A stretch of DNA of 64,000 nucleotides from Branchiostoma belcheri (lineage: Eukaryota > Chordata > Leptocardii > Amphioxiformes > Branchiostomatidae). The translations under genes and the position numbers were made by a program. Of the stretch, positions 21,280-33,730 are shown in pieces. The stretch lies in assembly GCF_001625305.1 (NCBI RefSeq), contig NW_017804020.1, forward strand, positions 6,933,651-6,997,650. Direction: 5' to 3'. Below the pieces are notes generated by a model. The model saw nothing but the letters and a program-made list of their open reading frames with translations, was not told where the DNA came from and did no database searches. The first letter of the stretch is position 1, and every line of letters starts with the position of its first letter.

Positions 21280-22109
21280 AGTACACACAGACGACGTTTC
21301 GGTTTTCATCGACTCGTGTACTGTACAGGAATGTTGGACACTCAATTAACACATAGTTTACATCAAACAGACTTTAGAGAGGAAAGAGACGCTTACAATT
21401 CTTTACTGAATTGGGAGTGTGTGTTGTGGATTACTGTAAAATATACTAGTACTGTAAGTGTAAATCGTAATCCCCCAACTTCGGACTTGTGCAGCATGCA
21501 TCCTGTGTTCTCAGAACAAGAGAACTTTTTATAGGCAATGACTAGTAAAGCGTGAATCTTAATGTCAAGAAAAGGAAAACTTATTATGTTGTATTTTCAG
21601 TCCTAGGCCAAATAGAAATGTATTATTATTTTGTTTGCAGGGATCTAATTTTGGGGTAGGAGATGAAAGGGGGTTTTCACAGTGTTTTTAAAAACAAATA
21701 GTAGTAATCACTGTGCTATAGTAGTAGTACAGTGGAAACTCGTATAAACCAGTCTACTACTAGCATTTCTATTCGTGTTATGATTTTACTGTAGAGAGGC
21801 CACTACGAAAACAACTGCAAACGTGCAGATATAAACAGAGAACATCATACACAAACAAAAACAAGAACAGATTGAAACTAAAACTGAAGAATTAATGACT
21901 GTGCTGAACTTCGTACTAATTCTCAGAATCAAGCTTATCGTAAGAATTGAGGAACTTCCACGAGATTTGATGTGAACCAGAGATGTCCAAATCTGCTGAA
22001 GTGTAGGATAATTTTGCACAAATTCAGCCCACCTCGGCTGTTGTGATAGGTCATATTAATATGTCCCAAATGTCCACCGGAAAGTCTAAATGTCCACATC
22101 CCATCCTAG
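21280..22109. other. no gene seen
   Basis: A short TACAGT..ACTGTA inverted pair at about 21729-21796 hints at a decayed TA-flanked MITE. Nothing else is structured. Confidence 0.4.
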
Positions 22110-22485
22110 GGCCACACCAATTTAATTTCTTGCTTAACGGATTTTTCTAGAAAAATAATTGAGCGGGCGGGCGAAAAAAAAAAAAAACGGCCTAGGCATC
22201 CTATTACATGTAGTATTATGGCCCAAAATGGTACAATAGGAGCCATGAAGTCAACACACCAGGCTGGTTCAAAATTTAAACAATGAATTTTGAACTTTTA
22301 ATGATACCATTGCATTGAAAGATGGACTAACTGTAACAACTAGGACGAAAAGGACTGTTTTCAACTGTTCAGGGCAAAATATGAGCATTTTGCAGTGATT
22401 CTGAATTTTTATTTTTATTTTTATTTGCAAATCAGAAAAAATGAAGCGGCGAATCCGTTAACCAAGAAATTAAATTGGTATGGCC
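22110..22485. mobile_element. Harbinger-type MITE (family H), copy 1
   Basis: It starts GGCCACACCAATTTAATTTC and ends with the inverse, GAAATTAAATTGGTATGGCC. The inverted ends extend about 34 bp to include the GGATTCGC/AACGGATT region. TAG flanks it on both sides (22107-22109 and 22486-22488). It is 376 bp and non-coding. Confidence 0.8.
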
Positions 22486-24780
22486 TAGGATACATTTAAA
22501 CTTCATCCAATTATTTCTGTATGATAGCTTTTCTTTAAAAAAAAAAAGAAAAACAACCTTGGCGTGTAATCATAACAAATGGCCAGATAAACAGAAACAT
22601 TTGCCCATCACACACTTGCCACTTCCCAGTCACACAGTGCTGTTACCAAATGCTTGATGATAGTGTAAATACAATTAGAAATTCTATAGCAGTTGGCTTC
22701 ACTTTTTATACCTTGATGGCTGGCCCCCATGAAATTGTTAGAATTTTTATTATGACTGCACTTCAAGGAGAGTTGAAAATGTAGTTGAAAGATTTTAAGA
22801 AGACAAAGAGTTGTACTTGTAGCATCTGTCTGCTTGGTCCATTTTTGGGAGATGTGGAAAGGTGTGATTGATATAAGCCTGTGGGAGAGAAGGGGGCTCC
22901 CCAGGGCAGCTGAGGGCAGCTGTTCAGTCCTGCAAAATGTTGGGCAAAGAAAGATAGACCGGTTATCAAAACATTCCTGCCAGGCCTAGTGTTCTCGCCA
23001 CTGCCAGTCTTTTGGTCATTTGACAGAATTTTGCCACTCTTGACTCGTCTTTTACTGTCAAAAATTGGCATTTGAAGATATGGAAAGAGATGTCAAGCAG
23101 TAAAATTTGCTGAAAATACAAGAAATATCATTTCAGATGGTCAAGATTTCTGGGAGTTAATTATATAGAGCATGCTCCCAGACAATGATGTTGCGTCAAA
23201 CAAAACTGAGTTGACGGAAAAAACATTCTGGGTTGATTCTAAATTGAAAACCCTCCGAGTCTGAAATGTCATTTATCGCATTTTCAAGAGCAATTTTTTT
23301 TCCTTCAGTGAATCGGATGACAAATCTGTCCACAAGAAAAAGGGTCTGTGAGACAGTCCCCATGCATTGTGACATGTTATAGTCACTTATACTCCAGGTC
23401 ATTTTAGCTGAAATCTAAAACAAAAAAAGACTCCTACCTACTGACCCTAGTTTTTTCAGGACTGAAACCAGAAACGCAACTTTAATTTTCCTATGGCAGA
23501 ATACATCCTATAATATAGGAAAAAAAATCATTTGTCCTAGGACGGTCCACAGTGTTTTGTAGGACAGATTTTTTTTTCAGATTTTTTTAGCCTGCCCGCC
23601 ATGGCATGTTCAGGATGCACCACAAAAATGGCGTAGGACAAATAATATTTTTGCCCTTTGTAAACAGGACCAATGTAGTATGATAGCCCCAAGCTGTTAG
23701 AATAGAGTATTCCACAGGGTAAGACTTCCTGGGAAGCTCATTAGTAACTGGACCCTTGACCTTGTATGTCAGACCTTTCCTGGTTTTCCTTAGGCCAGGA
23801 AGACAGAAGGGTTAAGGGTTATCTCCTTGGAGACAGGTCAGAGATGGCATCGCTTGATGACATCATTCAAGATATTTACATGAATTATAATTTATTATAC
23901 TGACAACTCCTTTGCATTTGTAAAATAAAAATAATAATGAAAACTTCTATTGTATATTGAATCAAAATTCAAATATTGAATCAAAATTCAAATTTAGTCA
24001 CTACATGTCATTATAAATACATTTCCCAGCAAAGTTGAGTCTACATCATAGATGTTTGATGCCAATAATGCCACAATGCATGTGTACTTAGCAATCTGTG
24101 CTCAGTTGTTCCATTGTAACTTGGTGATTTGCATTTGCATGTAGTACATGTTAAATGAGTGAATTGTAAATGCGCTAATGTAATGTTTTTGTAGACCAAT
24201 CAGACAATATGGCCATAAGAAGACTACTTTACTTAACTTAGATTTATCTCTGATTATCTCTGATTGAATGTTTTGGTCCTTAAAACTGCAAAACAGGATG
24301 TGTGGCAGCCAGGGTCTTTTTACCTTTGTCAGAAGGTTATGTGTTTAGGTATACCATATAGGGTTTGCTGATTTTCTTAAACTTGTTGGGTTGTGGTGCA
24401 TGTATCTTCATATTTGGTTGGTAGGTTGTGGTTGGGAAAACGAAGGCCAAGATCGATTTCGGGCACTCTATCGGTTTTGTAGAGTACTGCAGTAGGATAC
24501 ATGGGTATGATATCTAGTCTTGTGGACATGTTATGATCCTGAAGTCAGTATCATACTATGTTGTGTGTTGAAAGGTAATGTACTTTAAACACTAGAAGTC
24601 ATAGAAATATTTGTAAAATTTGAAATGTTGAAAGTCTTAAATGTAAACAGCTGGCATAATTGATCATAATTTTGACACCCATGGTCTTCTGTTTGGTTCT
24701 CTTCTGGCTGTAATTGTAAACACTAGTTGGATGGGTTGTTAAGTTTAATAACATTGGTTACCAAAAAATTCACCATCATG
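22486..24780. other. no gene seen (possible Pellino intron 1)
   Basis: About 2.3 kb without a supportable exon. It contains small dispersed fragments, such as GGACTGAAACCAGAAACG near 23459, related to phrases at about 35095 and 37755. Open frames on both strands are short and featureless. Confidence 0.4.
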
Positions 24781-24799
24781 TTGCATTCTTGATACAATG

Positions 24800-25495
24800 T
24801 ATGGAACTGACTATGTTCCTGCAGTTCGAAAACAAGCTGCTAAAGGGCCGAAACCTAACCTTCCATGAGAAAATCAAGACCATGGCATGTCCAGAACAAA
24901 AAAAAAAGAAGAAACAGGAAGTTACGGGGGGTAACGCTGTAGTACAATGGGATTGTAACGTTACTTGGAGGCCCAAAACCTATACATATGGTATGGAGTG
25001 ACTCCCTCAGTGAAATCATGGTTATGATTATCAGTCCCCAATTTGCATTAAAGCAACTATGTGTGACTGTGAGTGAGTGAGTGAGTGTACATTTTAAGCT
25101 ACCTACATGCCATGAAAATCTTTCATGCTTTGAAAGGTCCCTTGCAGTTCCAGAGCAAACTGGTAGGGGGCCAAACACATACCACTTATTTCTGACATTA
25201 AAAGATATCTGCCACCAAAAAATCAAGACCATATAGCATGTCCAGGACATTAAGATATAAACACTGGAAATTCTGCTGCAATACCAATGTCAGCCATCAG
25301 GAGGTGCACATTTGACCTTAATCTTCTTTGTCTTCCAAAGACTTTCCCACAAACCAAATCACAATCCATAAGGCCTTCTAAATCTGATTGAAGTTCTGAA
25401 TCTGAAGTTACATTCGGTGTATGCTGACCACAAATCTACAGAAACACAGACACACACACAGACTGACCTCAAAAAATTTTACAGAGGTAATAATA
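24800..25495 (+). repeat. family A fragments (3' portions)
   Basis: Two partial copies, about 24818-24980 and 25130-25490, each carry the TTCCAGAGCAAACTGGTAGG-type phrase, CATGTCCAGGACA and 'caatccataaggc'. The second ends in ACAGACACACACACAGAC and CAGAGGTAATAAT. 5' parts are missing. Confidence 0.6.
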
Positions 25496-26050
25496 TCAAT
25501 AAGTTGCAAGCAGGCCTTTATAATTTTATTTCAATGGGCCAAACTGCTTATGTTTGTAGACATATGTACATGTATTTATATAGCTAAGATTGCCATTCAC
25601 TACAGTACAGTATCATCAAACTCTGCCAGCCTTGTTTACCACACAACAGTGTCAACTGACCTAATTTTTGCCATCCCTAGGGATTTCTCTAGAATAACTG
25701 ACCCATTAGTTGGTAGGTGATATTTCAGACAAGTGACTCCAGCAGTAATGGGGCCTGGAAGTAAAAAGACTGTCGACCAGTCCTGTATCTTTAGAGTGAT
25801 GTTTGATGGAAATGGGTACTTGTCAGTGCCTTTGAGTCTGACCTATTGCCAGAGTTGGCTTTTGTTATGATAGGGCACATTTCCAAAGTCGTGGTCAGTT
25901 ATTTTTTTAGAATTTCCCTAAATGCATTCATTCATGAAACTGAAATTAGAAGATTTTTGACCAGTTTAAGAATATTACCTACTAGCTATAGAGTAATTCC
26001 ACTGTTGATTTGAGTGATCTGGCATTTTACATGTAGTAATTGATTGGCAA

Positions 26051-26846
26051 CTAGAGTTCCCTGATCTCATACCTTCGCCAAATGATGTTAATCTTTATGC
26101 CGTTCTAGCATTTCCTCATAAATTATGCAAATGAGGTCCGGATTTGAATACATTATGTGTAATGATGTCCACATTCACTGAACTTTCAAATACCACAGGT
26201 ATGAAATTCCAGGCAGTTATCATTACATATATTATAAAATTTTCTCATTAATTATGCAAATCAAGTCTTCATTTACATAATCAATATCTGCCTGTGTTTC
26301 TCTTGTTCTCAATTACCAATGTCACAAGCTTCAATAGTCCTATCATGGAATGCAGCTGATTTAGAGAAATTGCCATAAAATATGCAAATTACATGCATAT
26401 TTGCATAATTGTCACATAATTATATCAAGCATTATGTAAGCTTGTAAGCTACATACATACCAAAAATCACGACGATTCGTCAACCGGTTCTTGAGTTATC
26501 CTCTTTTGAATATTTTCAAACCGATAGTCATACAGTTCCAGAGCAAGCTGCTAGGGGGCTTAAACTCACGTCACTTCTTCCACAGCGCAAGAGCTACCAA
26601 CCATCCAAATTTCATCACCCTAGCATGTCTAGATCATGAGATACCAAAACCGGAAGTTCAGCTACAGTTCCATAACAAGCTGCTAGGGGGTCCAAAATCT
26701 AATCATTTCTAGGTCTCATCAAGACCTTCCCACCTACCAAGTATCAAGACAATCCATTTAAGCCTCCTCAAGTTATCATGTTTACAGACACACACAAACA
26801 TATACACGAAAGCCTCTGAAAACATAACCTTCTTGGCAAAGGTAAT
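26051..26846 (+). mobile_element. family A TIR element, CCTTCGCCAA-ended copy
   Basis: It opens 'agagttccctgatctc' ATACCTTCGCCAAATG and closes with ATAACCTTCTTGGCAAAGGTAATG, an inverted repeat. It contains ATTAATTATGCAAAT and two copies of AAGCTGCTAGGGGG. It is non-coding and about 800 bp, most like the copy at 46338-47247. Confidence 0.7.
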
Positions 26847-26949
26847 GAGGTACACTTCTACTTATGTAATTGCAAGAGAATGGATCCTATATAGTGTGAA
26901 TATGATGCATATTGTGTTATTGGTACTTCATCTATTTTAGTGGAGAACG

Positions 26950-27303
26950 CAGGGTTCTAGCTAGGATTTAATTTTAGCGTAGTGGCACTGGCCGCATGAT
27001 GAGGGAGCGAAGCAGAGCTTTTAAAAATTTGAGCTTAAAAAGAGGCATTTGAGGGATACGCAAAGGGAAAAAATTATTTCTAAGATATGTACAATGTATC
27101 CTTATTTTTTCACATTTGATCTGGCATTCTTGAACAAAGAAATACAGTCACAATGCCCCTATGCTGTATTAGAAATTAGGATAGGGGGAAATTTAGCGTA
27201 GGGGGGTAAAATTATTTATAGCCTAGGGGGGAAAATTTAGCGTAGGGGGTCAAAATTATAGCGTAGGGGGCCCCTACGCTACTTTGCACTAGCTAGAACC
27301 CTG
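26950..27303. mobile_element. CAGGG-ended hAT-like MITE, 354 bp, 5-bp target duplication
   Basis: It starts CAGGGTTCTAGCTAGGAT and ends AGTGCAAAG-type sequence followed by CTAGCTAGAACCCTG in inverted orientation. GAACG lies directly on both sides (26945-26949 and 27304-27308). The interior has four TAGCGTAGGGG units. Confidence 0.75.
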
Positions 27304-27599
27304 GAACGTACGAGTGGAAAGGATTTTTTGCAGTGAAAATGATCCTGACTCTCCTTGGTGCATGTATAATTACAAAAGCACATAAAGTCAAATGCTGTAA
27401 ATGCATGTGGGGAGGGTGGCACATGGAACATTTTCCTCAAACAAAAACATCATCCAGCAGTCAAGGAAAACTGGCTGGTTTCTCCATGATTTCTCATTAG
27501 TAACATCATCAATAATCAATATGATAAAAAATGATATGGTCATCATGGGCAGGTATCAGGCCTTGAGCGGACCCAACTCAGGGCGGACGCGTTTGCGTT

Positions 27600-27733
27600 G
27601 GCTAGGTGGTCACCTTGGACAGGTTGCTTAATGCTTGTGTCAATGGGTAAAATTTTTGGGACTGAGAAAAAGTGGTCACCATGGACTGGTGGCCTGCTTG
27701 AAGAGGTGGTCTCCTTGGCAGGTTTGACTGTAT
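27600..27733. repeat. fragment with Tc1/mariner-like end
   Basis: GGTGGTC units recur (CACCTTGG, CACCATGG, TCCTTGG) and the segment ends GGCAGGTTTGACTGTA, matching the TA-CAGTCAAACCTGCC style of Tc1/mariner/pogo ends. No opposite end was found. Confidence 0.35.
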
Positions 27734-28780
27734 TATTAAGAAGAAGAAAAAGCGTAATACACGTAACAAGAAAGTAATGTAAGCAGCATTCAAAAATATT
27801 TTTATTTTTTAATGGAGTAAATTTCATTAACAGAACAGACAATGTACCTACATAAGTACATTTGTAGTCCTAGCGACACTAGTAGGGATGCCTTGAAATT
27901 CTGCTTGCATACATGGTTAGTGCAGGTACAAATGTAGCTAGGCATTCCTGATGTCTACCTGCACCTTGAAGTGAATGAAAGGTACTAACGTGGCTTCTAT
28001 TACTGTACTGATTGTTACCATGATCTATGAAATAGAATTCAAATAAAAACACAATGACAAGGATGTGTAATACTAGCAAAGTAAGTTACATTTCAACAAA
28101 AAAAAAACACACTAGCTTGAAATAGGTATCCCTGCATATTAACATTTTCAAGTCATTCAAACTAACCTGCACCAGACAAATTTTATCTGCACCACCAAGG
28201 TTCCCTTTCCTGGTTCCCTTTTCTTTCCTTTGATTAACGACTAGTAGTAGTAGAGTAGTATGCCTTGTACCAAATTTGGTCAGAACAGGCAATGCCAATC
28301 AAGTATGAAATGTGAACTGTTTTGTTTGTTAGTGACAATTATTTTGTGTTTAAAGATAGGAATTAAATAGTCCAATGAAAATACATGTTGAGTCCTTCCC
28401 AAACTGCTTGCCATTCCTAAATATTATTTATGACATGATTGTGTTTTCCTACTCTCTATGTGACAATCTATAGGTCCTGGCATGTAATTTTTCAAACTTT
28501 GAACCTAAACCTCTTTAATTTACAGTTATTATACATGTACATGTATGTAGAATGTGACATGAGGTGTGTTGTGGGGAAATTGTGTCATCCCTGATTCTAT
28601 CTCTGGAATCCCTTATACTAAGTTATAAGTTAAAGTCTGGATGTCAGACCCATGCCAGGGTCTCACCGGGGTCTAGATCAACTGAGGGGAGTCTATAATA
28701 AAATTTCCTTGGAGATAGGTTAGCCCTGGGACCAATAGTATTGCAAGGAGCTACATTGTAGCTTGTAATGATGTCCTGCC
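27734..28780. other. no gene seen
   Basis: It holds decayed pieces sharing GTGCAGGTA..ATTCCTGATGTCTACCTGCACC (27921-27965) and CTGCACCAGACAAATTTTA (28168) with the repeats at 38960 and 44.7-45.1 kb. No exon is supported. Confidence 0.4.
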
Positions 28781-28782
28781 AA

Positions 28783-29139
28783 CAGTCTTGCACCCAGGCT
28801 AGCAAACTCCAGGACCTTCCATCTGCCTACTCAGGCCCTGGAAACAGTCTGATACCCAGGCTAGCACTCCCCATGACCTTACGATCTGTCTGCTCAGGCC
28901 CTGGAAACAGTCTGGCACCCAGGCTAGCAGCCCCCAGGACCTTCCATCTGCCTACTCAGGCCCTGGAAACAGTCTGGCACCCAGGCTGCAGTCCCCAGGA
29001 CCTTCCATCTGCCTACTCAGGCCCTGGAAACAGTCTGGCACCCAGGCTAGCAGCCCCCAGGACCTTCCATCTGCCTACTCAGGCCCTGGAAACAGTCTGG
29101 CACCCAGGCTAGCAGTCCCCAGGACCTTCCATCTGCCTA
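28783..29139 (+). repeat. minisatellite, 62-bp unit, about 5.8 copies
   Basis: Unit words: CAGTCTGGCACCCAGGCTAG, CCCAGGACCTTCCATCTGCC, TACTCAGGCCCTGGAAA. The third, fourth and fifth units are almost identical; the first two are more diverged, suggesting recent expansion at the right. The 62-bp period is not a multiple of three, so the open frames across it are chance. Confidence 0.9.
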
Positions 29140-30070
29140 TCTCCCAGTCACAGTTCATTTAGGCTGAGGTTGTGTGTGATGGGATGTGCTGTCTTCTTCA
29201 TGATGGATGGTGTTCTAAATATAAAGGAGTCTTCTCTATCTCCTGTGGTTTTATTGGAATTTCTATCCTGATGAATTAGAAAGAGCCATTTTGTGGTGGG
29301 CTGCCTGGGGGATGCGAGGTCTCCTATATTACTTTGGGTAAATTGAGTTATGTTAAGTTCATGCAGCATCTTACATGTATGTTGTGGTGGATTATGGCTT
29401 CTATCAGTTCCTGAACATCTGTGAGAAAGTAGTGTAGATTGTTTTGCAGTCGGCATGTTTGTGGCATGTATCGGGGGGCTGCCACATCCACCGGCCAACA
29501 TTACTGGAATTGTTATGAATTATACTTGCCGTCGGATTATGGGAGTCAAAATTAATCTTGCATTTCTTGACCTTGTTGGTTCAAGAATGATGATGAACGA
29601 TTTCCTCCTTCCTGGTTGGCTGCTTTATAGCGCTGTGGGGATCTGAATCGCACCTGCAATGGAGCAAACATGGATAACTACATTCTTCTCTCTAATGTTT
29701 TTGTGAGCTGATGTGAGGAGAGTGTTCTAACAACGTCAGGCCTGCATAATGTATTTGCCCTCGATCGTTTTGATTGTCAAATCTCTTTTTGAAAGCTTCA
29801 GCATCAAGGAGGATGTTGAAATGGCAAAGCAGACAACATCTTACCTTGCATTCAGAATTGTATGCTTACAAAACAGTAGGGGCTACCCAGGCAAATTCAT
29901 TTTGCCAAGCAGTAATCACCTTATATATCTAGGCTTCAGTGGGGCCTTAATGGAAAAATCGACTGTGTCCCAAGAACAAAGCAGCTGATGCCGAAAATTA
30001 GAGTCTAGCCAAATCCCCGAGGACTTTGGGCCTCCTGTCAGGGATAAACCATCAGGCAGCCTGATGTTCA
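29140..30070. other. no gene seen
   Basis: Low-repeat, unique-looking DNA. Open frames on both strands are under 120 residues with no family signature. Confidence 0.4.
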
Positions 30071-30117
30071 TTATGCATGCAGGGTGCGTGGTATCATGGT
30101 CAACAACAGTGCTGGGT

Positions 30118-30326
30118 GCTAATGGAGGAGACGTCCACGCAACACAGCGAAGATGAGGACACAATTCCGTACTCCGGGCCCGGCGAGCACCTGGAATACA
30201 GCGGCACGGTCCTGTGGCACGTAGACGTGGAAGAGGAGAGGAGGTGGGGAGAAATGCACACCAGACAAATGTTCGTATGCGGGCATTTTCCCTTTCTTCC
30301 GTCGACATGTTCCACGGCTGTGTAAC
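30118..30326 (+). CDS. possible coding exon or small open frame, function unknown
   Basis: A GC-richer island. From the ATG at 30122 the frame reads MEETSTQHSEDEDTIPYSGP and on through VDVEEERR before a stop at 30323-30325. The base composition differs from the AT-rich surroundings. A possible donor AG|GTGGGG at about 30241 leaves two bases, exactly the phase needed to continue into the open part of the Pellino exon at 33599, which would add an acidic N-terminal extension. The donor is weak and no homology was recognised. It could equally be a chance frame; the minus strand is also open here. Confidence 0.2.
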
Positions 30327-32180
30327 CCTTATGTTAGCTGATGTGGGACATCTGATTGATTTCCCGTGCATATTGATATAGAAGCTCGGACATTATGCCC
30401 GTTGCGTTACCGTGCTCAAAAAAATGATTCCCTTTTCTGTCTGGGAATATCAGCCATTGCAGCCGGCATTATGTGCACTGCTCACTGTTGGATGCCCGAT
30501 GACCTATTTTTTCTGTGCATTGTTTGCTTGTGAAAAAGGTGTATGAATGTCGTAGCGGTAACTGCACCATCACAACATTACCATGCATAGCAACACTCTC
30601 CCCACCAGTCTTCACCTAAAAATAGCCCTACGTCTTCATTTGTCCTACTTCCAGATATCAGCCAAGCAAGTCCATTTTCCAATATTTTGAGGTTCCTGGA
30701 AGGTGTTTAGTACTTCCAGGAACGTGTGTCTGGCTGGGACCTCATTGGTGGTGCTGCCGGCCCCATATTACCATTTGCAGGTTGTGTAGACCCATAATTC
30801 ATAAGCACATCAATTATTCAGAGTTGAAATGAAGCCAGGCATTGGCAGCATCTCTACCTGATTGAATTGAATTAGGGGGGCAACGTGATGTGTGCTTTTG
30901 ATAGAAGGTCCCATTTATTGGGGAAATGAGTCTGTAGAAGTGTTGCATGTAGCTAGTTTCTGCCTGTCTGTCTGCTCATCAGGCTATGCACAGACGCGTC
31001 AGCGGTGCGATGGAAATCACAAGCCGATACAAGGACAGTCTGGGTCAGTTGGCATGGAGGTTGGCACAGACTACTAAATGAAGTCACGCCGGCGGATAGG
31101 ATTTAGTTGATGATGATAAGAGGCAAGATTACAAACTGTTACCAATATGCAGTACACTGAACTGTATTATGGTATGGCAGTCAGGGGGCTGGGTTAAAAA
31201 TATGTTTCCATGGCCCTCCTCTCCCCAGAAATTTTTCTTGTAAATCATGACAATTGTAAAGTTAAGTAAAAAGTGCCATTTACAGATTAAAGTAGCCAGT
31301 AGGAAGTGATGTATTATTGTAAAAGCCAGAATTGTTGCTGATGCATATCAAAACGAGAAAAACTAGCGACTACTAAAAAAGGCTATATATGCCTTGTAAC
31401 GTCTACATGTAGTATTTTATTTTGATATACGAACATGTTAAAACTGGTAAATGATTATTGAAGCCAGCGTTCTTGCCAACCCTGGTTCAACTTCATGCCA
31501 AATTTTTGAAGACGGGGCAATCTGGGATAGGGGGAAATTGATTTTTAAACCTTCAATAACACATTTTCCTGCACTAAAAATGAGAGGCAAAATGTGGTTC
31601 TCCATCACACCAAAGGCTGGCCAATTTATGATACCTAATTTTTTGTCTAAAATCATGTTTTACAAAATTATAAAAACGTAAGCAGGTACATGTAGAGGGC
31701 CCCATGTAGAATCTGGGAAAATGTTCATATTACAAGTACATGTGTGTATCATTCAATATGTATATTCTTAGCTGTACATTATATGTATATCCTTTGTATG
31801 CATAAATTTTGTGGTGGGAAAATAATAAGGCCTGCAGATGGATGCCATTTTCAAATGGACTGAAAATTGGTTATTGCCTGTAATTGAAGGGAAATTTTAT
31901 TTTCTGTTTTACGATAAACAGGATAATGAGTGTTAGTAATTAATTTTACAATTCAGCTCCTTTCTTAAGCAATTTCACTTTCAAAAATTTCATATCTATT
32001 AAAGATCAGGCATGTTTATCATCATTCCATCTAAGTAGATCACACTAGATTTAGATCACACCAAGAGAAAATGAGAATGCAATGGTGCAAAATGTTTCTT
32101 GAGTTCTGTACCATCGTTGGATGACTTGCTGTCTTGACAGCCATTTTGAACCAGCTTTGTTCTGTATTCAACACAAAAGT
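30327..32180. other. no gene seen
   Basis: No repeat termini or exons could be supported in this 1.8-kb stretch. Confidence 0.4.
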
Positions 32181-32185
32181 GTGTT

Positions 32186-32527
32186 CAGGGCTCGAAATTC
32201 ATTTTTGGGAATACAGTAGGTGCACTGATGCACCCAACCTAAAAAATTGGGTGCACAAAAAATATTTTAGGTGCACCATATAAGATGAAATAAGTAGAAT
32301 GTCTATAAAAACTATGATTATGTTTCATTTCAAGGAAAGCACTATAACAATTATTTTATTATTTTTTCTGACACTTATGCTGTAACTACTATATATTTAA
32401 TATCTTTACATACATTAAACCTATGAAAATATTTGGATGCACTGGTGCACCCACAGAAAAAAAATGGGTGCACAACTCCAAATTTGGGTGCACTAAGGTG
32501 CACATGCACCCAGTATTTCCAGCCCTG
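32186..32527. mobile_element. CAGGGCTCGAAAT-ended hAT-like MITE, copy 1
   Basis: It starts CAGGGCTCGAAATTCATTTT and ends AGTATTTCCAGCCCTG. The interior has several GGTGCAC words near both ends. Flanks GTGTT and ATGTT match in four of five bases. It is homologous to 33206-33527. Confidence 0.7.
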
Positions 32528-33205
32528 ATGTTAGATGGTGGCAGCTAGGATTGAGTCTCTGAAACATGTCCAGTAAATAAAGGATCAATTTAGTGTAGTG
32601 AGGGTTGTTGACCCCTAGTGCCATCGCCATGGTAACTAATGCCCTGGCCCATTGGGTCCGGTTCCCTTGGCTGTTGTTATTGGATTTGCACAGTCCACTG
32701 CATGGCTACTGTGCAACATTTGTCACTTAGACTTAACATGTATGGAGTAGCTGCTGCTCAAATAGTTCACAGTTCACTGGGAAATTTGCAAGTGATGAGG
32801 AATGATGTCATAAATTCATATTCTATGATGTACAATGTATGTACCATATATATTATAAATTAAATATATATATACTGGGCTCAAAATATCCAAATATTTT
32901 CGTAGGTTTACATATGTAAACATGTTAAATGTATAGTAGTATATACAGCATACAGTGTACATGTAGTCTTAATATCTAAGTGTCAGAAAAATAATAAAAT
33001 CATTGTTAAATTTGTTAATACTTTTTTCTTTAGAAATGAAACATGATTAGTTTTCATCTTATATGGTACACCCAAAAAAGTTTTTGTGTACCTAGTTTTT
33101 ATATCCTTCTTTTTTCCCCAATGCTCTAAATTATATGGTCAATATATGATTTTTCTTGTGTGTGTTTTATATTCATAGTAACTGTTGCCTACTCAGTGGT
33201 CTACT
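32528..33205. other. no gene seen
   Basis: AT-rich intron DNA with TATATA and TACATGTA words. The stretch 32970-33060 is a reverse-orientation fragment of the neighbouring hAT-like MITE interior (AATAATAAAATCATTG and similar). Confidence 0.4.
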
Positions 33206-33527
33206 CAGGGCTCGAAATTCATTTTTGGGAATAGGTACACTGGTGCACCTAACCTGCACAAAAATATTTTAGGTGCACCATATAGGATAAAATAAGTAGA
33301 ATATCAGCAAAAACTGTAATTATGTTTCATTTCAAGAAAAGTACTATAACAATGATTGTATTATTTTTTCTGACTCTTAGATGTTAAGAATATGCTGTAA
33401 CAACTGTTAGTACATTCAATATCTTTACATACGTTAAACCTAGAAAATATTTGGTTGCACCAGTGCACCCACAGAAAAAAAAATTGGGTGCACTAAGGTG
33501 CACATGCACCCAGTATTTCGAGTCCTG
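33206..33527. mobile_element. CAGGGCTCGAAAT-ended hAT-like MITE, copy 2, exact 5-bp duplication
   Basis: It starts CAGGGCTCGAAATTCATTTT and ends AGTATTTCGAGTCCTG; CTACT is repeated exactly on both sides (33201-33205 and 33528-33532). It lies only 71 bp before the first Pellino coding exon, so it contributes sequence close to that acceptor. Confidence 0.8.
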
Positions 33528-33598
33528 CTACTACAATATTTCTTGGTGCAGTTGACAATGTGTATTGAATTGAGTTTTTTCCTCGTGTTTGTTGGCAG

Positions 33599-33730
33599 AA
33601 GTGACAGTGAACGCTGTGAAGCAAAGAAACTGAAGACAGAGGCCCAATACATGAGCACAGAGGAGAACGGAGAGGTACCATCATCACCCGAAAAGGCGCT
33701 GCTCAAATACGGAGAACTTGTAGTACTTGG
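33599..33730 (+). CDS. PELI: Pellino first coding exon (leader plus residues 1-27)
   Basis: The acceptor TTGTTTGTTGGCAG-type polypyrimidine tract ends at 33598; the ATG is at 33651. It encodes MSTEENGEVPSSPEKALLKY and GELVVLG, with Gly27 split by the intron (donor GG|GTAGGT). The 52 nt before the ATG are open in the same frame (SDSERCEAKKLKTEAQY). Confidence 0.88.

Noticed and set aside
21729-21796. Small TA-flanked MITE with TACAGT..ACTGTA ends
   Set aside because: Only the outer bases match convincingly, so it was not listed as an element.
28768-29112. 114-residue plus-strand frame with repeated peptide
   Set aside because: It comes from the 62-bp minisatellite; the period shifts frame at every unit.
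29916-30371. 151-residue minus-strand open frame
   Set aside because: No family signature; it overlaps the plus-strand acidic frame, which has at least a phase argument.
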